A stretch of DNA of 64,000 bases from Paenibacillus sp. SY21-1 (GTDB lineage Bacteria; Bacillota; Bacilli; Paenibacillales; Paenibacillaceae), in contig NZ_STGF01000015.1 of assembly GCF_005222705.1 (NCBI RefSeq), forward strand, positions 82,887-146,886, in the 5' to 3' direction. The notes beneath the pieces were generated by a model, which saw only the letters and a program-made list of their open reading frames with translations, was not told the DNA's origin and searched no databases. The position numbers and the translations under genes are program-made. Below, piece after piece: positions 18,067-25,399 of the stretch. Each line of letters begins with the position of its first letter. Position 1 is the stretch's first letter.

Positions 18067-19385
18067 CACCCTCAACACCAGGCGCCGACAGGGAAGAGAA
18101 CCTGCTCAATCAGTCGCGTATCCTTTTCCGGTCAGGCGATGCAGAACTCGTTTCCTATTCCAATACCGTGAGCACGCCAATCGTCGGTCCTGTCATTCAA
18201 GCGCTCAAAAGCTCACAAGCGTCTCAAGCATCTCCTGGCGTTCCGGTCGTTTTCGAGGTCATCATTGCCAATATAGGCAACCGGGACGCCGACACGACGA
18301 TCTATGACATCATGCAGGAGGGTACGGCATTTGTTCCCAACAGCGTGCATCGGGACGGCGTCCCCCTTCCGGGAGCCGATCCGGTATCCGGCCTGTACTT
18401 GGGCAGGCTTGCCCCGCAGCAGAGCATACGGATTACCTTCCAGCTTGTCATCTTGATTCAATCCAGCAGCAAACAGCTTAGTAATCGGGTGCGAGCCCAT
18501 TATACGTTCCGGACGGATAGCGGCAGGCTGGTTGAGGATCGCGTTTGGTCCAACATCGTCACGCTGCCTGTTATTCGGACCGGCAAGCCTGACATTGCCA
18601 TTTACCTTACAGTAAACAAGGCCCGCGCCAGCCCAGGGGAGACGCTTCGCTATACGGCGCGGGTGGCGAATATGGGGGACGTATCCGCCGATGTCATTCT
18701 GCTATCCTCCATCCCAAACGGTACGCTTTTTGTCCGCAACAGCATTACGTTAAACGGCGTTTTGCAAAGCGGGGATCTGGTCACATCCGGCATTGCGCTT
18801 GGCACGATTGAACCGCGCAAGGAAGCAATCGCAGCCTTTGAAGTGATGGTATCGGGCGCAACGATTGTGTCGCCGGGACAGCTCATCAACAATCAAGCAC
18901 GAACGGAAGGCACCTACAGAAGCTCGGACGGCTCCATTGTAACGCTGGAGCCCTCAATGTCGGGTACCGTTTCTACTGAGGTATGTTATCCGCTCTTTCA
19001 GCTTGAGGTTATTACCGCTCCACCCGTCGTTGAACCGGAAGAGATTGTCGATTGCACCCTTCTGCTTACCAATGTAGGGAACTGGGCTGCAGATGTTACC
19101 CTGAACCGCCTTACGCACTGGCAAACCTCGCTCGTTGCAGGGTCCATTCTCGTCAATGGAGTGCCGGCAGCGGACCCGGACGCGACCGGCTCCATTTATT
19201 TAGGAAATGTAGCGCCGGGCAGCGTCGTCCGCATCAGCTATCGGGTACAAGTAAGCCCCTTCGTCACAAGCCCCGTTCTGCAAGGGATTGTCACGGCCAA
19301 ATATGTGTATGAACTAAATGACATCCAGCATTACGGTGAAGTGAATTCCAACAGTTACGTGATTTACATTGAATATTCGGATGAG
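12382..19385 (+). repeat. Tandem array of 18 DUF11 units, alternating two types
   Basis: I count 18 consecutive units of about 125-135 codons. Apart from the first and the last two they alternate strictly between type A (contains LPSPQQLVNQ and a YTFxLPDGRTFxGS insert, FVPNSV) and type B (contains FVPGSVxVNGxP, FTSGAFSGTxxSNT and no insert). The true period is therefore a two-module unit of about 250 residues. The array crosses the frame break at 18063-18066: unit 15 (type B) begins in the first frame and is completed in the second. The last three units are the most diverged. Confidence 0.85.
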
Positions 19386-19388
19386 TAG
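18063..19388 (+). CDS. DUF11-repeat protein, second part in a shifted frame
   Basis: This 441-codon frame begins with ATG 18063, which shares four bases (ATGA) with the stop of the first part. Its first ~40 codons are the missing second half of repeat unit 15 (NQS...FRSGDAELVSYSNTVSTPI). Three further, more divergent DUF11 units follow, and the protein ends IYIEYSDE without an anchor. There is no independent ribosome binding site of quality and no sensible N-terminus, so it was made either as part of one protein that later gained a frameshift, or is now expressed by stop-start coupling. Calling it a stand-alone protein would be misleading; I treat it as the C-terminal part of the giant protein. 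Confidence 0.7.
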   Translation: MTPSTPGADREENLLNQSRILFRSGDAELVSYSNTVSTPIVGPVIQALKSSQASQASPGVPVVFEVIIANIGNRDADTTIYDIMQEGTAFVPNSVHRDGVPLPGADPVSGLYLGRLAPQQSIRITFQLVILIQSSSKQLSNRVRAHYTFRTDSGRLVEDRVWSNIVTLPVIRTGKPDIAIYLTVNKARASPGETLRYTARVANMGDVSADVILLSSIPNGTLFVRNSITLNGVLQSGDLVTSGIALGTIEPRKEAIAAFEVMVSGATIVSPGQLINNQARTEGTYRSSDGSIVTLEPSMSGTVSTEVCYPLFQLEVITAPPVVEPEEIVDCTLLLTNVGNWAADVTLNRLTHWQTSLVAGSILVNGVPAADPDATGSIYLGNVAPGSVVRISYRVQVSPFVTSPVLQGIVTAKYVYELNDIQHYGEVNSNSYVIYIEYSDE

Positions 19389-19453
19389 GCATGATGCGCC
19401 TGCATCAGCCGCAGCTAACGAACGAGCGGGTTCCCAATGGATCCAATCTAAAA

Positions 19454-19493
19454 AGGAGCACAACAGCGCCTTCTCAGGCGTTCTGTCGTGCTC
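19454..19493. terminator. Bidirectional intrinsic terminator
   Basis: A strong hairpin (AGGAGCACaACAG.. / ..CTGTCGTGCTCCT, with an inner CGCC/GGCG) lies between the converging DUF11 and siderophore-binding genes. On the minus strand it is followed by CCTTTTTAG, a clear U-run; on the plus strand by CTGTTT. It probably serves both genes. Confidence 0.75.
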
Positions 19494-19504
19494 CTCTGTT
19501 TATG

Positions 19505-20494
19505 CTACGGCTGATTTTTGTCCAGCAGCAGGTCGGTTATGATTTGCAATTGATGCGATACACTGATGGGGTCCGTTAGCAAAAATTGATTAAAATCGAT
19601 GTGGTACACATTGTCATTCTGCACGGCAGCCGTCCCCGACCAAATCTTCCGGCTGTCCTCAAGCTTCTCTTGCGCGCTTTCCGCGGAAGCGATAAATAGA
19701 TGGTCCCCGACATAATCCGGGATCACCTCGGCGGAAACCTCCCACGTCTCGCCGTCAATGACTTCGGAACGCACTTTTTCCTGCGGGGTCAGGCCCAGAT
19801 ATTGATAAATAATATTCCCGCCCATGTTCACATCATCGTATATCATAAATTCTTTCTCGCGAACATTTAGAATGGTAAAGGTTTCTTCCGGTCCAATGAC
19901 CGCATCTACGCTTTTTTTGGCTTCGGCAACTTTGGCTACAAAATTCGTGATCCAGCTTTCCGCCTCTTCTTCCTTGCCAAGTATGTCTCCGAACATACGC
20001 AATTCATCCGCAAGTTCCTCTGCGTGGTTAGGGATGACGATAGTAGGCGCTATTTTATTGAAAGCTTCATAGCCTCCTCCATCACGCCAAGCTTCGGTCA
20101 GAATGATCAAATCGGGCTGGAGATCGGCCAGCATTTCCAAATTAAGGGGATAAACGCCCAGATCTGCGATGCCCTCAGCATCGATGAAACCGGTTGTTAG
20201 CGGGTAGCTTGAGCTGCCGATCGGTTTGACGCCCAAGGCTTGCAGCTGGCCTACCTTCAAATCCGTAAATACGCGCTGAGGATGAATCGGTATCTCAGAC
20301 TCCCCGTCGATATGCTTGTAGATTCGGGTCGTCGGCTGCTCCGTCGCCGACGGCTCCGCCGTTTGGGATGCATTCGACGGCTGGCCAGTTGCAGCATTCT
20401 GCTGGTTTGACGTCGATTGGCACGCACCGAGCATCAAAGCGGCGCTGACGAACAGCGTGGCAACAATCGCTGTTGGCTTGAATTGGAAAGACAT
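19505..20494 (-). CDS. Iron-siderophore ABC transporter substrate-binding lipoprotein (internal start)
   Basis: ATG 20494 (MSFQFKPTAIVATL) begins a 329-residue lipoprotein: hydrophobic signal peptide, lipobox LGAC with Cys25, a Ser/Thr/Gln-rich linker, then a FecB/FepB-type (family 8) binding fold with typical phrases IPIHPQRVFTDLKVGQLQALGVKPIG (abbreviated here by its ends, residues ~60-85) and LADLQPDLIILTEAW. It has its own ribosome binding site (AGAGGGAG), its own sigma-A promoter and a Fur box, all lying inside the upstream AraC reading frame. It should bind a ferric siderophore outside the membrane and hand it to a FeuBC-like permease; no permease gene is next to it, so partners must lie elsewhere. 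Expression should rise in iron limitation. Confidence 0.85.
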   Translation of the reverse strand: MSFQFKPTAIVATLFVSAALMLGACQSTSNQQNAATGQPSNASQTAEPSATEQPTTRIYKHIDGESEIPIHPQRVFTDLKVGQLQALGVKPIGSSSYPLTTGFIDAEGIADLGVYPLNLEMLADLQPDLIILTEAWRDGGGYEAFNKIAPTIVIPNHAEELADELRMFGDILGKEEEAESWITNFVAKVAEAKKSVDAVIGPEETFTILNVREKEFMIYDDVNMGGNIIYQYLGLTPQEKVRSEVIDGETWEVSAEVIPDYVGDHLFIASAESAQEKLEDSRKIWSGTAAVQNDNVYHIDFNQFLLTDPISVSHQLQIITDLLLDKNQP

Positions 20495-21454
20495 TGCGTT
20501 ATTCTCCCTCTCATTTTCATGATAGTAATAATCATTATCATCATTATTATAAGAGGCGATTTTCCCGCTTTCCATGACACATCCTGCCTGAATTACTGGA
20601 GAATCCGGTACTGGGGATGCCACAGCCGCCTTTTTGCGGTATTGCAGCGGAGACTGTCCATGATGCTTTTTGAACATGCGACTGAAATAGAAGCTGTCCG
20701 GGTAACCGATCATCTCCGCAATCTCGTTCAGACTGGCGCTGCTCCCGCTCAGCCATCGCCTCGCAGTGGCCATTCTCAGCCCTATAACATACTGGATCGG
20801 GCTCATCCCTGTCTGACGCTTAAACGTGCGCGATAGATGCGTAACACTGCATCCAAACATTTGGGCCAGCTCGGCAACCGAAGTCGTTCGATTATAATGC
20901 TCCCGCAAATAGTGCTGCACCCGCTGTCCGAAATCGGGCTGACCGCCGGAAGCTTCCTGCTCCATCTGCATTCGAAGCAATTCATAAACGAACTGATAGA
21001 AAAGAGGCTTCAAGCGCAGCTTGTCCAGCGCCCCAGGGTGCTGCCAATGTCGGAACATATCTGCAACAACCGGCTGCAATCTGGCTGTTTCAGGCGATGA
21101 GCACGCAAACTGCGCCTCAAATGAAAGGCGACCCTCAGGAAGCTCCCCCAACAAAACCGGCTGCCTGTCCGGGAAGGTTGCCTGATACGTCAGCACATAG
21201 CATGCAAAAAGCTCATCCTTGGGCACAATCGACAGTTTCGCTGCGCCACCGGCATGCAGCACAAAATGAGGCCGTCCCTCATAGGACGTACCATCTACAT
21301 AAAGCCGCGCCTGTCCACTTGTCACATACACAAAGCTGCCGGTGGGAAGCGTGTGCATGTTCAACGTTTCTCCTCCCTGCAAAATCATATATTTCATATC
21401 CGCAATGCGTACTGATGCAGCATCCCACATCGTTGCATACTGCTCCCACTTCAC
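19505..21454 (-). CDS. AraC-family regulator in one open frame with a siderophore-binding protein (Btr-like fusion or read-through)
   Basis: From GTG 21454 (GGGGG 8 nt upstream) a single frame of 649 codons contains two complete proteins. Residues 1-~90 are a cupin-like sensing region and ~176-276 the AraC double helix-turn-helix (VAELAQMFGCSVTHLSRTFK, then GYPDSFYFSRMFKKHHG). Residues ~321-649 are a family 8 siderophore-binding lipoprotein including its own signal peptide. The ~40 codons between them read through a promoter and Fur box and give an odd Asn/Asp/Tyr-rich peptide (YNNDDNDYYYHENE). Bacillus subtilis Btr is a natural AraC-SBP fusion with this domain order but without an internal lipoprotein signal. 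Here the AraC gene has either lost its stop codon, or the fusion is real and the lipoprotein is additionally made from the internal start. Either way the regulator should activate iron-siderophore uptake. Start alternatives: TTG 21484 or an ATG nearby. Confidence 0.6.
   Translation of the reverse strand: MKWEQYATMWDAASVRIADMKYMILQGGETLNMHTLPTGSFVYVTSGQARLYVDGTSYEGRPHFVLHAGGAAKLSIVPKDELFACYVLTYQATFPDRQPVLLGELPEGRLSFEAQFACSSPETARLQPVVADMFRHWQHPGALDKLRLKPLFYQFVYELLRMQMEQEASGGQPDFGQRVQHYLREHYNRTTSVAELAQMFGCSVTHLSRTFKRQTGMSPIQYVIGLRMATARRWLSGSSASLNEIAEMIGYPDSFYFSRMFKKHHGQSPLQYRKKAAVASPVPDSPVIQAGCVMESGKIASYNNDDNDYYYHENERENNAMSFQFKPTAIVATLFVSAALMLGACQSTSNQQNAATGQPSNASQTAEPSATEQPTTRIYKHIDGESEIPIHPQRVFTDLKVGQLQALGVKPIGSSSYPLTTGFIDAEGIADLGVYPLNLEMLADLQPDLIILTEAWRDGGGYEAFNKIAPTIVIPNHAEELADELRMFGDILGKEEEAESWITNFVAKVAEAKKSVDAVIGPEETFTILNVREKEFMIYDDVNMGGNIIYQYLGLTPQEKVRSEVIDGETWEVSAEVIPDYVGDHLFIASAESAQEKLEDSRKIWSGTAAVQNDNVYHIDFNQFLLTDPISVSHQLQIITDLLLDKNQP
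20521..20539 (-). promoter_or_regulatory. Fur box
   Basis: The plus-strand text GATAGTAATAATCATTATC matches the classical 19-bp Fur consensus (GATAATGATAATCATTATC) at 17 of 19 positions. It starts just downstream of the -10 element of the lipoprotein promoter, where Fur binding would block transcription when iron is plentiful. Confidence 0.88.
20546..20574 (-). promoter_or_regulatory. Sigma-A promoter of the siderophore-binding lipoprotein
   Basis: Minus strand TGGAAA (20574-20569), 17 nt, perfect TATAAT (20551-20546). It lies within the open frame that joins the AraC gene to the lipoprotein gene and is followed directly by the Fur box. Confidence 0.75.
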
Positions 21455-21816
21455 TATGGCACCCCCACATCCGCTTAGCGTCAACCGACTGCAAGCGCCG
21501 ATTGCTTGCCTCCTTCGCCAAGCGATCTCTTATCCAGCCTTTGAGCGAAAAGGCAACGTTTGATTCATAAGTCTACCTTAATTCATGTAAGCCGTCTACG
21601 GGCTTCTGCCAAGCGTAAACGGCTGACGCCGTCCTTTGGCACAAGGCTAATGTTTCACATGGAAATAGAAGACGGTTAGAAGTGTCAACATACCGGTATA
21701 AATAAACAGGCTGCAGGAGCGCGTTTCACCTCTCCTGCAGCCTGTTTTCCATTGGATTGCATATACAATGCCCGCGCTTAGCCGGTTCTATTTAGGATTA
21801 GACGCATGCCTCAGGT
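21455..21816. other. Gene-free interval upstream of the AraC/siderophore gene
   Basis: Apart from a strong terminator at 21704-21747 I see no gene or convincing promoter here. The part from 21580 to 21650 has short GC-rich repeats (GCCGTC, ACGGC) but no fold I recognise. Confidence 0.5.
21704..21747 (-). terminator. Intrinsic terminator of the cupin/isomerase/dehydrogenase operon
   Basis: A perfect 16-bp stem (AAACAGGCTGCAGGAG and its complement) with a 12-nt loop, followed on the minus strand by an AT-rich run (TTTATTTATA). It lies 70 nt after the stop of the dehydrogenase gene. Confidence 0.85.
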
Positions 21817-22836
21817 CTATCCCGGCAGCAGCCCTTTTTGCAGCTTGATTACTTCATTGTCGCGTGCGGACATATAAGCCGCATCAAGCAATGCAACCGT
21901 ATGCAAATTATCCCGCGCGCTGTTGGCTGCCTCTTCTCCCGTCTCGATCCAGGTCAACAATTGATCCAGCCCGTCAAACACGGCTTCTTCAATAGGCATC
22001 TTGCTGCTCCAGGTTTGAACGGGAACCGGCTGCCAGGAAGGAGTGCCCGACGGGTCCAGACGAAACAGATGGATATCATCGGATGAGGTGCTGATTACCC
22101 CTTCGCTCCCCATCACAATGAGCTCATTTTTCACAAACGGACTGGAGAAGCTTTGCGTAAAATGGGCCTTCACCCCTCCCGCAAATGCAATCTGCACCGT
22201 AGCATCCGTTTCTCCCAGACAGTTGATCGTATCGGAGGAATAGCTGGTGCAATAGACGGACTCCGCTTCGGCGTCCGCTATTCTGCGAATGCCGTCAAAC
22301 CAATGAATGGCCATGACCGACATCGCGTGACGCTCGGTCTGAAGTCTCCAGCCGGCATCCTGGCGATAAAACAAGGAATCGAAATGAATGCCTTCCAGCT
22401 TGCCGATTACGCCATCCTTAACCAGTCCGCGGATAAAATCAAATTTATGATGCTTACGGAAATTTTGGTTAACGGACACCGGGATCTGCAGCCGCTGCGC
22501 CTGATCGGCCAAAGCGCTCGCCTCATTAAATGTATCCGCGAACGGCTTTTCAACGAACACCGGGATACCGGCTGCAAGCAGCGGCATGACAACGCTTTCG
22601 CGAACCGTAGACGGCGTGCATACGACCGCAACCTCGATGCCGGCCTGTTCGATCATCGCCTGCACATCGGTGTATCTGCCTGGAATGCCAAACTCGTCCG
22701 CTCTTTCATGGACAAACGTCTCGCTTGGATCGCAAATCGCGACAACCTTGATCCGGTCCTGATGGCCTGCATAGCCCCGCAAATGCATTTTCGTTACCGC
22801 ACCTGCGCCAACAAAGCCGATTTTAAATTGTTTCAT
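21817..22836 (-). CDS. Gfo/Idh/MocA family oxidoreductase
   Basis: This 339-residue NAD(P)-dependent sugar dehydrogenase-like protein has an N-terminal Rossmann fold with the nucleotide-binding motif GFVGAGAVTKMH (residues ~7-18), an acidic residue after strand 2 (VVAICDPS), and the family signature EKPFADT with the conserved lysine. The C-terminal alpha/beta domain contains HWFDGIRRI, with the catalytic-position His. Start ATG 22836 is chosen because GGGGAG lies 8 nt upstream; a GTG 9 nt earlier sits too close. The start overlaps the isomerase gene by 14 nt, so the two are co-translated. With the cupin it forms a three-gene operon that probably oxidises or epimerises a sugar or inositol derivative; the substrate is not identifiable. 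Confidence 0.87.
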   Translation of the reverse strand: MKQFKIGFVGAGAVTKMHLRGYAGHQDRIKVVAICDPSETFVHERADEFGIPGRYTDVQAMIEQAGIEVAVVCTPSTVRESVVMPLLAAGIPVFVEKPFADTFNEASALADQAQRLQIPVSVNQNFRKHHKFDFIRGLVKDGVIGKLEGIHFDSLFYRQDAGWRLQTERHAMSVMAIHWFDGIRRIADAEAESVYCTSYSSDTINCLGETDATVQIAFAGGVKAHFTQSFSSPFVKNELIVMGSEGVISTSSDDIHLFRLDPSGTPSWQPVPVQTWSSKMPIEEAVFDGLDQLLTWIETGEEAANSARDNLHTVALLDAAYMSARDNEVIKLQKGLLPG

Positions 22837-23602
22837 TACGCCCACTCCCCAGTCCTGATTTCATGAAAGCCAAGCACTCGCGCATGCCCGTACCGATTTC
22901 TCCTCCGCTTTCCTCGTCGGCGGATATCCATCCCCCATAGCCGATATCGCGGACAGCTTTAAAAATCGGTTTAAAATCTATGTCTCCGCGTCCTAAAATT
23001 TGATAATCTCCGTTCGCAAAATCCTTCATATGAAAATTACGGATATAAGGGGAAAAAGACCGGATTACCTCCGCGACATCCTCAATGCCCGATTTCACCA
23101 AATGTGCGGTATCTATCGTCAGCCCTGTGTGGGCCGGATTTTGAATATGATTAAAAAACACGTCAAAATCCTCGCGATGCATAAGCGGCTGATCGTAATG
23201 GTGATGAAGCGACAAATGCAAGCCGCACTGCTCCGCTTCCTTCCCCAGTTCCTCGAATATGGGCGCAAATGCAGCGATCTCCTTGTGCGTGAGCGATTGC
23301 CTTGAGACGGCATGACAGTACACGATGATCTCCGTGCCCACAGCTTGCGCAAAGCGGTATAACCCGCGCAATTGCTCCTTGCTGCCGTCATCCAGTAAAG
23401 TTCCCCCCGTAATAAGGGCCGAGGCCGCGCCTGCAGGCTGTCCCCAGCGTTGAATAAAGGCTTCGGGCCGGCTCACATACGGCGTATATTGGCTCCATTT
23501 CAGCTGCAAACCGTTATAGCCGGCTTCTTCGTACGCACCGAACAGCGTCTGCTCCTCCTGCAGCGATGCCGTGGGTCTTGAAAATGCGAATGTATAGGTC
23601 AT
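22823..23602 (-). CDS. Sugar phosphate isomerase/epimerase (xylose isomerase-like TIM barrel)
   Basis: This 259-residue protein belongs to the xylose isomerase-like TIM barrel (AP endonuclease 2) superfamily. Metal-binding and active-site positions appear in LSLHHHYDQPL (residues ~130-140), TGLTIDTAHL, and the FHMKDF motif near residue 190; the C-terminal ISADEE supplies the last conserved glutamate. ATG 23602 follows AAAGGAAC; a longer in-frame start at 23713 lies inside the preceding gene and adds a sequence with no family match. It sits 56 nt after the cupin gene and overlaps the dehydrogenase gene. The reaction is probably keto/aldo isomerisation or epimerisation of a small sugar-like compound. 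Confidence 0.85.
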   Translation of the reverse strand: MTYTFAFSRPTASLQEEQTLFGAYEEAGYNGLQLKWSQYTPYVSRPEAFIQRWGQPAGAASALITGGTLLDDGSKEQLRGLYRFAQAVGTEIIVYCHAVSRQSLTHKEIAAFAPIFEELGKEAEQCGLHLSLHHHYDQPLMHREDFDVFFNHIQNPAHTGLTIDTAHLVKSGIEDVAEVIRSFSPYIRNFHMKDFANGDYQILGRGDIDFKPIFKAVRDIGYGGWISADEESGGEIGTGMRECLAFMKSGLGSGRNETI

Positions 23603-23658
23603 GCAACCGTTCCTTTCTTGAGATCCATTTTGCGAAAAACGAATGGCGCTCCCTTGCT

Positions 23659-24015
23659 CTACTCTCCGACTGTCTGCCTGTCCACGGATGAATACGCAAT
23701 GATCATCTTGCAAGGCTCCCAGCTCGTCACCTTGGCATGATGCGGCACTCCTTGCGGAATACGCAGGGCCATGCCCGGCTTCAGATGAAATACGTCATCT
23801 CCCAGCGAATGATCGCATTCTCCCGACAAGACGAAAATGATTTCTTCGCAATTCGGATGAATATGGCGGCCGTTCTCTTGTCCGGCTTCAATATAAACGA
23901 CACCGAAGGTCATTTCCCCATTCGGGTCGATTTCTTTCCCGTATAGCCAGGAAATTTTGCCCCATCCCATATCCAGCACATGGTTCTCCGTGTTCAAGTC
24001 TGACGGTGTAATCAT
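23659..24015 (-). CDS. Small cupin-domain protein
   Basis: This 118-residue single cupin starts at ATG 24015 with a perfect AAGGAGGAG site. Cupin motif 1 is GRHIHPNCEEIIFVLSGE (His-x-His...Glu), and motif 2 is PQGVPHHAKV, so the metal ligands are present. Proteins of this size are often sugar or ketoacid isomerases, or bind a small ligand. It is the first gene of an operon with a sugar isomerase-like and a dehydrogenase gene, behind a well-formed promoter with a palindromic operator, which points to a small regulated catabolic pathway. Confidence 0.85.
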   Translation of the reverse strand: MITPSDLNTENHVLDMGWGKISWLYGKEIDPNGEMTFGVVYIEAGQENGRHIHPNCEEIIFVLSGECDHSLGDDVFHLKPGMALRIPQGVPHHAKVTSWEPCKMIIAYSSVDRQTVGE

Positions 24016-24057
24016 GCTGCTCCTCCTTTATTTGTTGCATAGGTTGAATATAAGTTT

Positions 24058-24086
24058 ATTATAATTCAACCAAGTTGAATAAACAA
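24058..24086 (-). promoter_or_regulatory. Promoter with palindromic operator filling the spacer
   Basis: Minus strand TTGTTT (24086-24081) and TATAAT (24063-24058) are 17 nt apart. The whole 17-nt spacer is the perfect palindrome ATTCAACTTGGTTGAAT (7-3-7, 24080-24064). Another GTTGAAT half-site lies just downstream at 24043-24049. The layout is that of a repressor operator; the protein is unknown and is not encoded next to it. Confidence 0.75.
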
Positions 24087-24189
24087 TAACTTTAGTGAAT
24101 TTCTTTCCTGTTCGCCGCTTGATCAGATCGCCTAGGCAAGCCGCCGCCTTAAATCAGGCAATGCGCCATAGCAAGGGAACTGCAACAAG

Positions 24190-24215
24190 AAGACGGAAGC
24201 ATGCGCCTCCGTCTT
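24190..24215 (-). terminator. Probable terminator of the S-layer/cohesin gene
   Basis: Minus strand AGACGGAGGC, short loop, CTTCCGTCT, followed by TCTTCTTGTT. It lies about 100 nt past the stop at 24319. Confidence 0.5.
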
Positions 24216-24318
24216 GTCCAATTCGCTATTAGGCGAGTCTCCTTTCACGCAAGCTTCGCCCTTTAAGCCTTGCTTCGCCGCATCCATCTCCAGACGTCTA
24301 GCACGTCATGCTTGCACC

Positions 24319-25317
24319 CTAGTCCTGATGAATCGTTACGAGCAGATGCGCCGCCTCCGCCCGATTGGCATGGTTAAGCGGGGCGAACCGGTTGTCGCCA
24401 ACGCCCTTGATCCATCCGCGGCCGGACGCTTCGGCAATATACGGCAACGCCCACTGAGGAATGTCGCCGGAATCGGAAAAGCCTGGCTTGTCGCCGCTTG
24501 CCGGGACAATTCCCTGCGACCGGACGATAAGCGCCGCCATCTCGGCGCGCGTAATGAGCTTGCCTGCCTGGAAGGTACCGTCTGCATAACCTGCAATCAG
24601 CCGCGCTTCCACCGCAGCGGCTATGTAGCCTCGCGCCCAAGCCGGAATGGTATCCCGATCCGCAAACTCCAATTCGGGTGCGGAGGCAATCGGCAGCTGA
24701 AGCGCGCGGGCCAGCATGGCGACAAATTCTGCCCGCGTCACATGCTTGTGCGGTCTGTAGGTTTGATCGCTGTAACCGGCCACCCATCCTTGCTCAACCG
24801 CTCTCATAATGGACTTCTCCGCCCAGTGGCCGGCAACATCCTTAAACGTTGCCCCCAGGTTCGACAAAGAGATACTTTTGCCCAGTTCAACCATCTTTAG
24901 CGCGGAGTCTACCAGCTTAATCTCGTGCAGCACAAACTTGGCAGCGCTGCCCGCTATCCGCTCGAATGTAAACGAAGCTAAAGCGGCTTCTCCGCTCGTT
25001 CCTTTTGCGCTGCCTACCTTTGAATGCGCGAATAGAATACGTCCGTCCTTGACAATCGGCTCCACCGTGAAGCCTGCGATTGGGCTCGTCGCGCCGGTAA
25101 AGCGAACAAGCTTAGAATCATAGGCAAGACTGAACTGATAGGCGTACAAGTCGGACAAATGCTGTCCTTTCACCTCAATGATCACTGTGGCTTCCCGATT
25201 CGTCGCTTTCAAGCTCAAAGCCGGCTCGTTAGCCGCCAGCAGCGTGCCGGGAGACCATAGCGATAGCAGCAGGAGCGCGCTTAAAATGAGCAGCGCGTTT
25301 GTTTTTAGAGTGGACAT
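24319..25317 (-). CDS. Secreted cohesin-like protein with three SLH domains
   Basis: This 332-residue exported protein has a Sec signal peptide (residues 1-29, ...LLAANEP), a cohesin-like domain (residues ~32-150; LSLKATNREATVIIEVKG, YQFSLAYDSKLVRFTG, EAALASFTFE) and three S-layer homology domains (~157-210, 219-270, 280-330; e.g. FKDVAGHWAEKSIMRAVEQG, TRAEFVAMLARAL). SLH domains bind pyruvylated cell-wall polymer, so the protein should hold its cohesin part on the cell surface. It lies 82 nt downstream of a giant pectinase gene that carries a dockerin-like end, behind a small hairpin. The two are probably co-transcribed. Whether this cohesin truly binds the neighbour's dockerin is inference; some Paenibacillus proteins carry cohesin-like folds with other roles. 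Confidence 0.82.
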   Translation of the reverse strand: MSTLKTNALLILSALLLLSLWSPGTLLAANEPALSLKATNREATVIIEVKGQHLSDLYAYQFSLAYDSKLVRFTGATSPIAGFTVEPIVKDGRILFAHSKVGSAKGTSGEAALASFTFERIAGSAAKFVLHEIKLVDSALKMVELGKSISLSNLGATFKDVAGHWAEKSIMRAVEQGWVAGYSDQTYRPHKHVTRAEFVAMLARALQLPIASAPELEFADRDTIPAWARGYIAAAVEARLIAGYADGTFQAGKLITRAEMAALIVRSQGIVPASGDKPGFSDSGDIPQWALPYIAEASGRGWIKGVGDNRFAPLNHANRAEAAHLLVTIHQD

Positions 25318-25346
25318 GCTTGACCATCTTCCTTTCCATGGAGGAA

Positions 25347-25373
25347 GAGGAAGGAGCGCCAGACTCCTTCCTC
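25347..25373 (-). repeat. Hairpin between pectinase and SLH-protein genes
   Basis: A perfect 10-bp stem (GAGGAAGGAG/CTCCTTCCTC) with a 7-nt loop and no U-run. It probably adjusts relative mRNA levels of the two genes or marks an RNA processing point. Confidence 0.5.
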
Positions 25374-25399
25374 CCCATCTACCTTGTCATTTGAAATCG

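Larger units (their letters stand above)
24016..24318. other. Intergenic region with promoter, operator and terminator
   Basis: This 300-nt interval holds the promoter/operator of the cupin operon (24058-24086) and a hairpin ending the S-layer protein operon (24190-24215). Between them is AT-rich DNA without a gene. Confidence 0.6.

Noticed and set aside
18050..18070. Programmed -1 frameshift at the DUF11 junction
   Set aside because: No X-XXY-YYZ slippery sequence and no clear downstream pseudoknot seen; coupling or indel is simpler.
11551..19195. Many antisense frames across the DUF11 gene
   Set aside because: They repeat with the same period as the sense repeats and are the mirror of GC-rich repeat codons.
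12382..19385. CRISPR or satellite DNA
   Set aside because: The repeats are ~380 nt, coding and diverged; there are no short identical repeats with unique spacers.
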